Below are positions 5,343 through 6,096 of a stretch of 6,096 nt of DNA, one piece after another. Each line of letters opens with the position of its first letter. The first letter of the stretch is position 1. This DNA is from Solirubrobacterales bacterium (GTDB taxonomy: Bacteria > Actinomycetota > Thermoleophilia > Solirubrobacterales > Solirubrobacteraceae), in contig PLYX01000094.1 of the NCBI GenBank assembly GCA_003151895.1, forward strand, positions 1,344 through 7,439, given 5' to 3'. The notes beneath the pieces were generated by a model. It worked only from the letters and a program-made list of their open reading frames with translations, was not told the DNA's origin and searched no databases. The translations under genes were made by a program, and so were the position numbers.

Positions 5343-6056
5343 CTAGCCTCCGAACAGCGCGGGTTCGCCGCCTCCGCTGCGCGCACCGCCGCTCGAGCCG
5401 CCGCTCGCGCCGGAGCCGCCGAGGAGCGCGGCAAGTCCGCCGCCGCTCGAACCGACGCTGATCGATTCGGCGCTGACCGCGCCGCCCGCGCCGGTTTCGC
5501 CGGTGATGGTCACCGTTTCGCCGGGGTGGATGCTTTTGACGGTGGACTTCACCGTCTTGTTCACGCTCGTGCCCGCCGAGGTCTTGACCTTCACGGTGTT
5601 GCCTTCGGAGTTGGTCACATACAGCGTGCTTCCGGCGAGGTACGCCACGGTACCGGCGGTCGGTCGGGTGAAGCCGCCGCTCGAGCTCGACGAGCCGCCG
5701 GCCGCGGAGCTCGATCCGGAGCGCGCGCCCGCCGCGCCCCCGCGCAGGGCGGCGAAGCGCGAGGTGAGGCTCGCAGCGCCGCCGGTGGAGGAGCTCGATG
5801 AGCTCTGGCCCTTCTCGACGAGCACTCCGCCGATGAACCCGCAAGCGGTCAGCAGCACGGCGAGCAGCGCGATTTGACTGGTATTCCCGCCCACCCCGAG
5901 CAGCCGGCGGCGGGGTCTGCGTGGCAGCTCCGACTCGGCGGGCTCTTCGAGCCACTCCTGCTGCTCCTCGACGGGCTCGTAGGCGAGCGTGTCCTCTGTC
6001 TGGACGGCTGCGTCCTGGGGTGGCGTGTCGTGGGTGGCGGGTTGCTCGTGGGGCAT
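5343..6056 (-). CDS. Single-pass membrane protein with exported DUF5666-like small beta domain
   Basis: From ATG 6056 the product has 237 residues. Residues 1-45 are acidic and Pro-rich, followed by RRPRRR (46-51), then one membrane segment (about 61-80, IALLAVLLTACGFIGGVLV). The basic cluster on the N-side puts the C-terminus outside the cell. Residues 84-132 are a Ser/Gly tether; 134-201 form a small beta-rich domain (GTVAYLAGSTLYVTNSEGNTVKVK ... HPGETVTITGETG) with the spacing of DUF5666/OB-like domains; 203-237 are a Gly/Ser tail. ATG 6056 is preferred because GAGGAG lies six bases upstream, but the frame is open to the right edge and a TTG at 6092 would add 12 residues. Function unknown. 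It may be co-transcribed with the lipoprotein downstream; both combine a membrane anchor with a low-complexity tether. Confidence 0.75.
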   Translation of the reverse strand: MPHEQPATHDTPPQDAAVQTEDTLAYEPVEEQQEWLEEPAESELPRRPRRRLLGVGGNTSQIALLAVLLTACGFIGGVLVEKGQSSSSSSTGGAASLTSRFAALRGGAAGARSGSSSAAGGSSSSSGGFTRPTAGTVAYLAGSTLYVTNSEGNTVKVKTSAGTSVNKTVKSTVKSIHPGETVTITGETGAGGAVSAESISVGSSGGGLAALLGGSGASGGSSGGARSGGGEPALFGG

Positions 6057-6062
6057 GACGGG

Positions 6063-6068
6063 CTCCTC
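6063..6068 (-). promoter_or_regulatory. Ribosome binding site favouring start at 6056
   Basis: GAGGAG on the minus strand, six bases before ATG 6056. No comparable site lies before the TTG at 6092 within the visible sequence, though only four bases beyond it are available. Confidence 0.5.
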
Positions 6069-6096
6069 GTGGGGGGAAGGTTGCTCACTCAAAGCG

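Noticed and set aside
6057..6092. TTG start at 6092 for the membrane protein
   Set aside because: ATG 6056 has a good GAGGAG site; the upstream sequence is too short to judge, so this was only noted.

Overview
The window is very GC-rich and densely coded, and it looks like a chromosome segment of an actinobacterium of the Thermoleophilia / Solirubrobacterales type. That placement is an inference. It rests on a System I cytochrome c maturation gene (CcmF) in an actinobacterial-looking setting, a secreted transglycosylase with a C-terminal domain I associate with this class, and a lipoprotein with the actinobacterial 'CLRxNG' Cys motif. No mobile element, CRISPR array, tRNA or rRNA is visible.

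Layout: (1) 1-1232, plus strand, is the 3' part of ccmF, carrying a cytoplasmic tail that resembles CcmI. (2) 1233-1346 is a short convergent intergenic region with a strong 11-bp hairpin and extra copies of the secG 3' end. (3) 1347-1577, minus strand, is secG. (4) 1578-1866 is a divergent regulatory region, locally AT-richer, with a possible leader ORF, a candidate promoter and a hairpin. (5) 1867-4428, plus strand, is a large secreted cell-wall protein: signal peptide, Thr/Pro linker, an apparently intact lytic transglycosylase domain, a split M23/LytM-like domain lacking its zinc ligands, and a C-terminal DD-peptidase-like domain that also appears to lack its metal histidines. (6) 4429-4489 is a convergent intergenic region with a 7-bp hairpin. 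(7) 4490-5203, minus strand, is a lipoprotein with two Cys-containing modules. (8) 5204-5342 is a spacer with an inverted repeat. (9) 5343-6056 (frame open to the right edge), minus strand, is a single-pass membrane protein with an exported small beta-rich domain.

How the genes relate: every gene acts at or across the cell envelope (haem delivery to cytochromes, protein export, peptidoglycan remodelling, lipoprotein, membrane-anchored exported domain), but I see no single pathway joining them. The two minus-strand genes at the right may form one transcription unit. The points most worth a second look are the repeated coding-like secG tail (Leu-Leu-Lys/Arg-Lys-Pro-Trp-stop, three times in about 150 bp) and the multidomain transglycosylase in which one enzyme domain seems active and two seem to have become non-catalytic.
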